A stretch of 20,336 nt of DNA from the NCBI GenBank assembly GCA_034429695.1, contig DAOUGC010000107.1, positions 1 to 20,336 of the forward strand. Reading direction: 5' to 3'. This document shows, in pieces, positions 6,951-14,200 of the stretch. A model generated the notes under the pieces. That model was given only the letters and a program-made list of their open reading frames with translations. It was not told the DNA's origin and searched no databases. This stretch comes from DAOUGC01 sp034429695 (GTDB lineage Bacteria > Chloroflexota > Anaerolineae > Anaerolineales > Anaerolineaceae). The stretch's first letter is position 1, and the number at the start of each line of letters is the position of its first letter. The position numbers and the translations under genes are program-made.

Positions 6951-6981
6951 AAAAGCCGCTCATTCATTTGAGCGGCTTTTT
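6951..6981. terminator. Bidirectional rho-independent terminator
   Basis: A perfect 12-bp stem: AAAAGCCGCTCA (6951-6962) pairs with TGAGCGGCTTTT (6969-6980) around a 6-base loop. The A-run on one side and the T-run on the other make it functional in both directions. It therefore serves the oxidoreductase operon (plus) and the convergent padR-membrane protein unit (minus). Confidence 0.93.
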
Positions 6982-6997
6982 GATTTTTTTATCAACA

Positions 6998-7927
6998 TCA
7001 GGCGTAGCTGCCGGTTTGCATGTCGCGCGCCGCGCGGTTGTAGGGGTCCAGCCACCACATCATCAGCAACACGGCGGTGTAAATGGTGTACATGGCAACC
7101 AGCCAGGGGTGGCCGCGCACAGCCAAAGCCATCATTACCGTGTAGTTGGCTGTACCCAGCAGCAGCGCCAGCCAGCGCAGTTGCCGGTTACGCAGCAGTA
7201 CAAAGGCTGCCAGGCTGGCGACTTCGATGATGCTTGTCAGACCGATGCCAAGGATGACCGGGTTGTGAAATTCCAGTGGATATACCCGCGCCAGTTGAAA
7301 GGTGATGATGTTGGCAAGCGTACCCAGGAAAGGCAGCCCGCCAAAGGCCACCAGCAGGAAGTCCTTCCTGTTTTGCCAGATGATCCACATGCAGGCTGCC
7401 GTAAGCGCCACGATAAGGAAGTTCCAGAAGATTTTTTCTGGGGTGACCGAACCCTGCCACAGCCAGTGGGATTGACGGAAAAGCACCATCAGGCTGCGAA
7501 TGGCAGCCTCGGGCAGCCAGAAAAACAGGGCAATGTTAAGCCTGCGCCATGCGCTGAAACCGGCCAGCAACATGGACAGCAGCAGGGTGATGACCATTGC
7601 CATCACCGAGCCGGTTTCGCGGGTGGTATCAAACAGGAGAACGGCGATCCAGTGGAAGATGAGATATGCCGGAACAAAGATCACCGCAAATTCCAGCCAT
7701 GGGGTGGGGCGGTGGACGTTACGCAACCCGCGCCCCAAATCATCCGGTGAGCCCATTTCACGCAGGGTATTTTGCATACGGGCAGTTTGATCTGTCCCCA
7801 TGTGTGGGTCTTCTCCACCGCTCTCCATGTGGCTGGCGATCTCGTCCATCCATTCCTCCTGTTGCCGATCTGAAAAACCAGCGAACTGGCGTCGGAATCT
7901 TTTGAAAAAGGATTGATTGTTTTCCAT
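6998..7927 (-). CDS. HAAS-domain-like polytopic membrane protein, partner of PadR
   Basis: A 309-residue protein. Residues 1-75 are soluble and helical, with WMDEIASHMESG and a second helix ending REMGSPDDLGRGL. This matches the HAAS/DUF1700-type N-terminal region that is found beside PadR regulators, with the short GxPxDL-like turn. About eight hydrophobic helices follow from residue 76 to 300, beginning WLEFAVIFVPAYLIFHWIAV, with short loops and a polar C-terminus. No enzyme motif is visible. The gene starts 15 bp after padR and ends at the bidirectional terminator, so the two are surely co-transcribed. By analogy with other PadR-HAAS pairs it may sense or respond to membrane conditions; the exact role is unknown. 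Confidence 0.8.
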   Translation of the reverse strand: MENNQSFFKRFRRQFAGFSDRQQEEWMDEIASHMESGGEDPHMGTDQTARMQNTLREMGSPDDLGRGLRNVHRPTPWLEFAVIFVPAYLIFHWIAVLLFDTTRETGSVMAMVITLLLSMLLAGFSAWRRLNIALFFWLPEAAIRSLMVLFRQSHWLWQGSVTPEKIFWNFLIVALTAACMWIIWQNRKDFLLVAFGGLPFLGTLANIITFQLARVYPLEFHNPVILGIGLTSIIEVASLAAFVLLRNRQLRWLALLLGTANYTVMMALAVRGHPWLVAMYTIYTAVLLMMWWLDPYNRAARDMQTGSYA

Positions 7928-7942
7928 GGTTTACCCCCGTGA

Positions 7943-8290
7943 TCAGGATTGCCCGGTTTGGCGGCCGGCGTCCAGCGTACTGAACAGGCGGGCGACAAAG
8001 TGCTTCCAGTCTGTGCGTGACTGTTCCAGCAGGCGCTGGCCCTTGGTGGTAATGGTGTAATATTTGCGCCGGCGGTTTTCAGGGCTGGTCTCCCACTCGC
8101 TGCTCACCAGGCCGTCCTGTTCCAACTGATGCAGGGCGGGGTACAGCAGGGCGGCGGTCATGGTAAAGTAGCCTTCGCTGCGCCTTTCCAATTCGCGCAT
8201 GATTTCATATCCGTAACGGCGTTCGCCCACCAGGGTGCTGAGGATCAGCAGGGGGGTGCTGCCTTTGCGTAATTGATCGATCTGACTCAT
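7943..8290 (-). CDS. PadR-family transcriptional regulator
   Basis: A 115-residue winged-helix regulator. The sequence has the PadR hallmarks: LLILSTLVGERRYGYEIMREL (first helices; GYEI is the family motif) at about 14-34, then the recognition helix TAALLYPALHQLEQDGLV (45-62), where Y-P-x-L-x-x-L-E-x-x-G-L is diagnostic. The wing with RRRKYYTITTKGQRLL comes next, and a short C-terminal dimerisation helix ends the protein. It belongs to the small PadR-s2 subfamily. GAGGT precedes the start. AT-rich palindromes overlap the region just downstream of its own promoter, which suggests negative autoregulation. The neighbouring HAAS-like membrane protein is the likely co-regulated output. Confidence 0.95.
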   Translation of the reverse strand: MSQIDQLRKGSTPLLILSTLVGERRYGYEIMRELERRSEGYFTMTAALLYPALHQLEQDGLVSSEWETSPENRRRKYYTITTKGQRLLEQSRTDWKHFVARLFSTLDAGRQTGQS

Positions 8291-8300
8291 GGTGACCTCG

Positions 8301-8322
8301 TTATATAAGCATCTTATATAAG
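8301..8322. promoter_or_regulatory. Probable PadR operator: paired AT-rich palindromes
   Basis: TTATATAAG occurs twice in direct repeat (8301-8309 and 8314-8322), 13 bp apart. Each copy contains the self-complementary TTATATAA, and the second is embedded in the perfect palindrome CTTATATAAG (8313-8322). The block lies between the padR -10 box and its start codon, where a bound PadR dimer would block transcription. Binding is inferred. Confidence 0.6.
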
Positions 8323-8325
8323 TTT

Positions 8326-8353
8326 ATTATATATACAGTTTCCAAAAAGTCAA
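8326..8353 (-). promoter_or_regulatory. padR operon promoter
   Basis: On the minus strand, TTGACT (8353-8348) and TATAAT (8331-8326) are separated by 16 bp, close to the sigma-70 consensus. The predicted transcript would start inside the palindromic operator region. Confidence 0.7.
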
Positions 8354-8441
8354 TCACTTTTTTGGGGTGGAACCGGGGGGATGCATCAGATTATGGGTTT
8401 ATTTGCGATGGGAGTCTCTTGGCGAACGTTCTGTCTGCATC

Positions 8442-8470
8442 TTGCAAAGCATATCAGTTTATGTTATGAT
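8442..8470 (+). promoter_or_regulatory. greA promoter with extended -10
   Basis: TTGCAA (8442-8447), a 17-bp spacer, then TATGAT (8465-8470) preceded by TGT (8462-8464), an extended -10 element. It points toward greA and diverges from the padR promoter. Confidence 0.65.
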
Positions 8471-8476
8471 ATTTTC

Positions 8477-8628
8477 ACTTAAGCGGCAGGGGTCATGGAA
8501 TAAATCGCTCCATCGGGAGTGGTTTTTATTTATCCCACACGAACCTTCTTTTTTTATCTGTCAAGGACCATTCCTTGCTCCGATGCGCCGCTCAATTTTT
8601 TTACCCAATCACGAAGTGAAGGATTGCC
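8477..8628 (+). other. greA 5' leader, about 150 bases
   Basis: From the predicted start site to the greA ATG the transcript has a leader of about 150 bases with no convincing gene. It contains several T-runs (including one at about 8593) and AAGGA close to the greA start. GCGGC (8483-8487) could pair distantly with GCCGC (8586-8590), but I see no known riboswitch or strong local hairpin. Confidence 0.4.
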
Positions 8629-9093
8629 ATGCCGACAACTTTCCTGACCCAAGAGGGCTACGAAAAGCTTCAGGAAGAACTTGAGTTTTTGCGCACGCAG
8701 AAACGCCAGGAGATTGCTGAACGTCTCCACGAAGCCATGGAAGATGGCGAATTAATCGAGAATGCCGAATATGAAGCCGCCAAGAACGAGCAGGCTTTTG
8801 TTGAAGGGCGCATTAAAGAACTGGAAATGCTGCTGGCAACGGCGCGTGTGATCACTGATAAATCACTGGTCACCGATTCAGTGCAGGTGGGAACCACGGT
8901 GACCATCCAGGAGGAAGGCAGCGACGCCGAGGTATATACCATTGTTGGGGCTGCCGAAGCCAACCCTGCCACCGGCCGCATCTCCAATGAATCTCCGTTG
9001 GGCCGCGCGCTGCTGAATCGGCGCGAAGGCGACCGGGTTCAGGTGGATGCGCCTGCTGGTTCGTTTGTCGTTCAAATTATTAAGGTGGGGTAA
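8629..9093 (+). CDS. greA: Transcription elongation factor GreA
   Basis: A 154-residue protein of normal GreA length. The N-terminal coiled coil spans about residues 8-75 and carries the acidic tip DGELIENAEYEAAKNEQ (39-55). E41 and E44 stand where the catalytic-loop Asp and Glu of GreA coordinate Mg2+ in the RNA polymerase active site. The C-terminal FKBP-like domain follows, with VQVGTTVTI, the conserved RISNESPLGRALLNRREGD, and the last strand VVQIIKVG. It rescues backtracked RNA polymerase by stimulating transcript cleavage. The start is preceded by AAGGA. A terminator-like hairpin separates it from lysS, a neighbour pairing that recurs in other bacteria. Confidence 0.97.
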   Translation: MPTTFLTQEGYEKLQEELEFLRTQKRQEIAERLHEAMEDGELIENAEYEAAKNEQAFVEGRIKELEMLLATARVITDKSLVTDSVQVGTTVTIQEEGSDAEVYTIVGAAEANPATGRISNESPLGRALLNRREGDRVQVDAPAGSFVVQIIKVG

Positions 9094-9096
9094 TTT

Positions 9097-9122
9097 CGGG
9101 GCGATACGATCATCGTGCCCCG
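9097..9122 (+). other. Alternative hairpin competing with the greA-lysS terminator
   Basis: CGGGGC (9097-9102) can pair with GCCCCG (9117-9122), extended inward by GAT (9103-9105) with ATC (9112-9114), leaving a 2-base bulge and a 6-base loop. The right arm is also the left arm of the terminator at 9117-9144, so the two structures exclude each other. This could act as an antiterminator, but the evidence is only complementarity. Confidence 0.35.
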
Positions 9123-9148
9123 CCCATGTTTCCCTGGGCGGGGCTTTT
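9117..9148 (+). terminator. Hairpin terminator (possible attenuator) between greA and lysS
   Basis: A perfect 10-bp G+C-rich stem: GCCCCGCCCA (9117-9126) pairs with TGGGCGGGGC (9135-9144) around an 8-base loop, followed by a short TTTT. It ends 20 bases before the lysS start codon. lysS must therefore be transcribed through it or from an unseen promoter within greA. Confidence 0.75.
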
Positions 9149-9168
9149 ACTTGAACAAGGACGGTATC

Positions 9169-10698
9169 ATGGAACGAAACGAGCTGGAACAAATTCGATT
9201 GCAGAAAGTGGAACGCATGCGCGCGGCAGGCGTGGAGCCTTATCCCACCCGCGTGCACGTCACCCACAGCGTGGCTGAGGCAGTCTCGGCCTTTGAGGCG
9301 CGCGAAGCTGCCGCCCCCGCCGAAGGGGAGAACGCCGAACCGCTGACGGTCACTCTGGGCGGGCGGCTGCGCTCGATGCGTTCGATGGGCAAGCTGATCT
9401 TCGGACATATTGAAGACGGCAGCGGGCGGGTGCAGTTGATGCTGCGTGTCAATGAGCTGGGTGAAGAGACCATGCAGCGTTTCCGCGATGACTTTGACCT
9501 GGGTGACTTTTTGGAAGCCAGTGGAACGATGATGCGCACCCGCACCGGCGAGGTCACCCTGCTGGTGGCAACCTTCACCATGCTGGCAAAAGCCATCACC
9601 CCGCTGCCCGCCGCCAAGGACGAGGTGGTGGACGGTGTGGTGGTGCGGCATGCCACCCTGGCAGATCCCGAAACCCGCTACCGCCAGCGCTACGCCGACC
9701 TGGCAGTCAACCCGGATGTGCGCGAGATCTTCCGGGTGCGCGCCGGCGTCACCACGGCGCTGCGCCGCTTTTTGGATGACATGGGCTTTCTGGAAGTGGA
9801 AACCCCCATCCTCCAGCCGATCTACGGCGGCGCTGCCGCAAGGCCTTTCATCACCCATCACAACCAGCTCAAACAGGACCTGTACCTGCGCATTTCCTTT
9901 GAACTGTATCTCAAACGCCTGCTGGTGGGCATGTTCGACCGTGTATACGAGATCGGGCGGGATTTCCGCAATGAGGGTATTTCCTTCAAGCACAACCCCG
10001 AGTTCACCCAGCTTGAGTTTTACATGGCATACGCTGATTACTTCAAGATCATGGAGATCACCGAACAGATGGTGTCGTTTGTGGCGCAGACTGTGCTGGG
10101 GACCCAGGTGGTGAACTTCAACGGCAATGAGATTAATTTTGCACCACCGTGGAAGCGGGTGGAGTTGCGCCAGGGGTTGATCGATGCCTGCGGGATCGAC
10201 ATCAACGCACACCGCAGCGGTGATGAGCTGGCGGCTGCCATGCAGGCAAAGGGCATTGGTTTTAAACCCGGCACGCCGCGTGGCAAGCTGATCGACGGGT
10301 TGATCGGTGAGTTCCTTGAGCCCAATTTCATCCAGCCCACCTTCCTGTATGATTATCCCCGCGACATCTCGCCGCTGGCGAAGAGCAAACCCGGCGACCC
10401 ACAAACGGTGGAACGCTTTGAAGGTTTTGCGGGCGGCATGGAGCTGTGCAATGCCTTCACTGAACTGAACGACCCGCTGGATCAGGAGGCGCGTTTCCTG
10501 GAAATGGGCCGTGCATATGCGGCAGACGACGATGAGCACAACCCGCTGGATGAGGATTACCTGCGCGCCATGTCTTACGGTATGCCGCCATGCGGCGGTT
10601 TTGGCATGGGCACTGACCGCCTGACCATGCTGTTGACGGGCAGCCGCACCATTCGTGAGGTGTTGCTGTTCCCGCACTTGCGCAACGTGGAAGAGTAG
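9169..10698 (+). CDS. lysS: Lysine--tRNA ligase (class II)
   Basis: A 509-residue cytoplasmic enzyme that charges tRNA-Lys with lysine using ATP. I chose ATG 9169, after AAGGA, because an upstream in-frame ATG (9115) at the edge of the terminator stem would add 18 residues unlike LysRS. The N-terminal OB-fold (about 60-150) has GGRLRSMRSMGKLIF and LGDFLEASG. Class II motif 1 contains FLEVETPIL, followed by GGAAARPFITHHN. Motif 2 is RDFRNEGISFKHNPEFTQLE, with R264-G270 at the ATP site. Motif 3 is GMGTDR at 479-484, preceded by PPCGGF and followed by VLLFPHLR. Length and order are normal. About 17 residues around residue 150 (between PLP and ETRYRQRY) form a slightly longer linker than in E. 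coli LysRS. A bidirectional terminator follows. Confidence 0.97.
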   Translation: MERNELEQIRLQKVERMRAAGVEPYPTRVHVTHSVAEAVSAFEAREAAAPAEGENAEPLTVTLGGRLRSMRSMGKLIFGHIEDGSGRVQLMLRVNELGEETMQRFRDDFDLGDFLEASGTMMRTRTGEVTLLVATFTMLAKAITPLPAAKDEVVDGVVVRHATLADPETRYRQRYADLAVNPDVREIFRVRAGVTTALRRFLDDMGFLEVETPILQPIYGGAAARPFITHHNQLKQDLYLRISFELYLKRLLVGMFDRVYEIGRDFRNEGISFKHNPEFTQLEFYMAYADYFKIMEITEQMVSFVAQTVLGTQVVNFNGNEINFAPPWKRVELRQGLIDACGIDINAHRSGDELAAAMQAKGIGFKPGTPRGKLIDGLIGEFLEPNFIQPTFLYDYPRDISPLAKSKPGDPQTVERFEGFAGGMELCNAFTELNDPLDQEARFLEMGRAYAADDDEHNPLDEDYLRAMSYGMPPCGGFGMGTDRLTMLLTGSRTIREVLLFPHLRNVEE

Positions 10699-10744
10699 CC
10701 GGGAAGTGGTTTGAACCAACGCGGTTGTGATCAATACCGATGAT

Positions 10745-10779
10745 AAAAATCCCCGCCCTGTTCAGGAGCGGGGATTTTT
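10745..10779. terminator. Bidirectional rho-independent terminator
   Basis: AAAAATCCCCGC (10745-10756) pairs perfectly with GCGGGGATTTTT (10768-10779), with a small CCTG/CAGG stem inside the loop. An A-run on the left and a T-run on the right let it stop both lysS (plus) and the giant convergent gene (minus). Confidence 0.93.
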
Positions 10780-10800
10780 GCTTTCCATCACGGCTTTCTT

Positions 10801-11226
10801 TTATTTCACTTCCACCAGTACGGCTTTGACCACAATGCGGCGGGCGTATTCATCGCTGGCTTCGTCGTACCCTTCGCAGGTGATCAGTGTCAACCAGGGC
10901 AGGTCCTCGTGTTCGAGCACAGAGAGGTCTTCTGGCAGGACTGTTTTCACACTGCGTACTTCATAGCGATAGACCTTGCCGTACGCATGGATCAGTACAT
11001 CGTCTCCCCATTTCAGGTTTTCCAAACTCACAAATGGGCCGGGTTTCCCGTTGGCATCATAAACGTGGGCTGTGATGGCAGAGTTGCCATTCCATGTGGG
11101 GTAGGCAGAACCGTCCAACCAGCCTGCCTTGTTGCCCAGCCAGGTGAGATCCCATTCGCCTTCCACCAGCGGTACACCCACGATGGTGGTCTTTACCTTG
11201 AGGTCGGGGATCTCAATTATCAGGTC
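10801..11226 (-). other. Sortase catalytic domain within the giant protein
   Basis: This 3' part of the gene encodes about 142 residues with a complete sortase pattern. The first strands read LIIEIPDLKVKTTIVGVPL. GNSAITAHVYDANGKPGPF carries the catalytic His (codon 11067-11065). LTLITCEGYD carries the Cys (codon 10878-10876), with the same TLITC run known from Staphylococcus SrtA. YARRIVVKA carries the Arg (codon 10842-10840), aligning with the RKIFVA of SrtA. Class assignment is not possible by eye. Normal sortases are separate membrane-anchored enzymes; here the domain has no membrane anchor of its own. LPDTGF (11310-11293) lies just before it. Confidence 0.88.
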
Positions 11227-14200
11227 TTCAGCCAGGTCAATGTAAGCCAGTTCCACAGGTTGTTCTTCCAGCACGGTCATCTTCCACGGGGCAAAGCCGG
11301 TATCGGGGAGCGCGGCTGGCACTTCAAATGTGGCGGTGTCAGAGGCGCCGTAAATATTGACATCGGAACCGGGGTCGTAGAAGCGCTCGGTGGAGAGCGT
11401 GTTGTAAATGGACTGCGGTTCGTCCAGATTGCCGCCCAATTGCTGGTCGGTATCCGGCAGGCTGGTCCAGCTTAGTGTGGCGGTGTTGTTGACGGATTGC
11501 CCGGATTCGACAAAGGCCACTCTTGCGCGGAAGCGCAGCATGGTGGGGCTGCCGGTATCGGCAAACGAGTTCCAGGTTGCCGTCAGGGTGCGGGGATTGC
11601 TGTCGATCAGCGCGGTGGGCGCCTGCCCGCTGACAAATTCAAACGAGCCCGGTACGTATGTCAGACCGGTGGGAATGACATCCGTGAGCACCAGGTCATA
11701 AGCCGTGCTGTCACTCAGATCGGAATGGTCAACGAACAGGGTGTAGGTGACCACGCCGCCTTCAGCGGATACCACAGTGGGTGACACCGATTTTGCCAGT
11801 GTGAGATCGGGCTCGATGATGGTCACCGGTTGCGCGGATGCCTGTTCTTCAATGCGATCACCCACGCTGCTGCCATTCCAGCTCCAGGTAACAAGGTTGT
11901 TTAATGTATCTCCCCGCTGATTGGCAGCACTATCCAGTACCACCGCCCGATACCGCACGGTGATGGTTCCGTTTTCTGCACTGCTGTTGATGACAGTGCC
12001 AAAGTCAATTTCGATGCGGCGACCCTGGTCGGCAGGGTCGGCACTGCCCGATGGAACTGCGCTTACGCTGAGACCGCTGCCAACCGTGCAAAGCTGGTCA
12101 AAGTCATTGGGTGAGGCGTTCAGACCGGCGTCCACAAACACAGTCTGGCAATCCATCAAAGCCAGACCAGGATCGAGGATATCAACCAGCTCCAGATCCA
12201 CCAGGGATGCCCCTGAAGCCACCGTAAGGGTGACATCATATGTGATGATCTCTCCGATGGAGACCTGCGGGAAGCTGGATGCCGTCCAGTAGGCGCTGGC
12301 GCTCTTGCCTGAGCTGCGTAACTCATCGGTATCCGTGGCGGTATCGCACTGGTCTGCTTCACTCTCGCCGTTGCTGCCATCCGAGCAGGCTTCGGCTGTG
12401 TTGACCGTGTTGGTTCCTAAAAATTCCGGGCTGATTTGCACTGTCAAGGTACGGGTGACCGAAGCTCCGGTCGCCAGATCAAAGACAGGCCAGACGACAC
12501 TCGAACCGTGCATTATACCCCCATGCGATGCGAAGATCAGGGAGGTGGAGGCAGCCAGTGGATCGGTTAATTGAACGCCGGTGGCGTCCTGGCTGCCGGT
12601 GTTGGTGACGGTGATGGTATAGGTGAGCTGGCTGCCGGGGGTGAACTGCATCACGTTGTCGGTCTTGGTTACTTCAATGACTGGCGATGCCGCGATGGGG
12701 GTATTTTCACCATCGGTGTTGTTGTTGGTGGCGTCGCCATCATCGGTGGGGTCTTCACCATTGGACTCGTCAAACGACACCGATGCGGTATTGTTGATCC
12801 CGGTCACATCGGCAGGCAGGGTGGAGTCAGCGATCAACGGGAAGTCAATTGAGTTGCTGGCTCCTGGATTGATTTCACCCGGCACGTTGAAGGTGCAGGT
12901 GGACCCTGCGGCCGTACCTGAGCATGACCAGCCCAGTGCCGCCGCTGCGGTGGCATCGAGCGTGGTGTAAGTCGGTACGGTTTCATGCAGCACGACGCTT
13001 TGCACGCCTTCATCACCGTCATTGTGGAAGGTGAGCGTGTAAGCGAAGGAGTCGCCCACGCTGATGGAAATATCACCATCGGTTTTGACAATGCGCATGT
13101 CGGGTCCGGCATCCAGCGGGGTGGGTTCGGTGTCGCTGTTGTCGCCGGGGGTGGGGTCGGCGCCATTGTCACCATCATCGGTGATGCTGGCGGTGTTGGA
13201 GAGATTATCGGTGTTCCACGGCACAGTTGCATTGACTGTGACCACAAAGGTCAGATCGGCTGTGTCCCCAACCGCCATGTCGCCGTAGGCGTAGGTGCAG
13301 GTGCTGCCCGCCACTCCACCGCCGCTGCAGGTCCAGCCGGTGTTCGCCGGGTCGGACGCTGCGAAGGTGGTGTTGGCCGGCACGGTTTCGGTGACCACCA
13401 CACCGGTGGCGTTCTGGGTCCCGTTATTCTCAATGTGCAATGTGTAGGTCACATTGCCGCCGGTCACAGCCGTGACGTCTGCGTCGCTCTTGACAATGCT
13501 GAAGTCTGGCTCGGCGTTGACCGGTGTGACGGTGGGATCGTCTGATGGAACGCTATCGGGGTCATCGCTGTTTTTTGTTTCGGTGGTGTCGTAGGTGAGC
13601 AAACCCTGATTTGCCACCGAGTCAGCGCCAGCCGGGAAGGGCAAGCCGTCAATAATCACGCGGAAGGTGATCGTGGCGGTTACACCACCGTTACCTGGCA
13701 TGGCTCCCAGGTCAACGCGCACGCTGGTATCACCGCTGGTGTTGCCGGTGATAACCGAGCCGCGCGTGGTGGTCACTGAACCGGTCACCAGGCTGGTGTA
13801 CTGGCCCGGAGTGTCGGTGAAAATGGCATTGGCTGCATCCTGGTCGCCATCGTTGCGGATGGTCAGGGTGTATTCAAGCGTGTCGCCCGGCGAGACATCG
13901 CCGCTGCTGTCTGCATCCACCACCAGGGCATCAGTTTTGGTATGCAGGAATGATGGGTCAGCGGCCAGCGGGTCGGTTTCCATATAGGTGTCATTGGTGG
14001 GGTTGCGGTCAGGCCCATAAACCTCGTCGTAATCCACACTGGTGTGGTTGACGATGCTCTCCAGGTTAATCGCAGCCGGGTCATCCACGGTGACCTCAAA
14101 TGGCACCGGTGAGCTGGTGGCTCCGGCGTTCAGTGTGCCAAGCGCATAGGTGCAGGTGGATCCGGCATTGGTATCTGGCGAGCAAACCCAGCCATTGGTT

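Noticed and set aside
6968..7750. A 260-codon plus-strand frame opposite the HAAS-like membrane gene
   Set aside because: It is rich in Gln, His and Gly with no hydrophobic core, begins inside the terminator hairpin and has no RBS; the minus-strand gene gives coherent membrane helices.
8477..8628. Riboswitch or attenuator in the greA leader
   Set aside because: Only one long-distance 5-bp complementarity was found; no known riboswitch core or local hairpin with a T-tract is present.
8878..10734. A 618-codon open frame on the minus strand opposite greA's end and lysS
   Set aside because: It is antisense to lysS, whose class II motifs are unmistakable; its translation is His/Gln/Arg-rich without domain features, as expected from a mirror frame of a G+C-rich gene.
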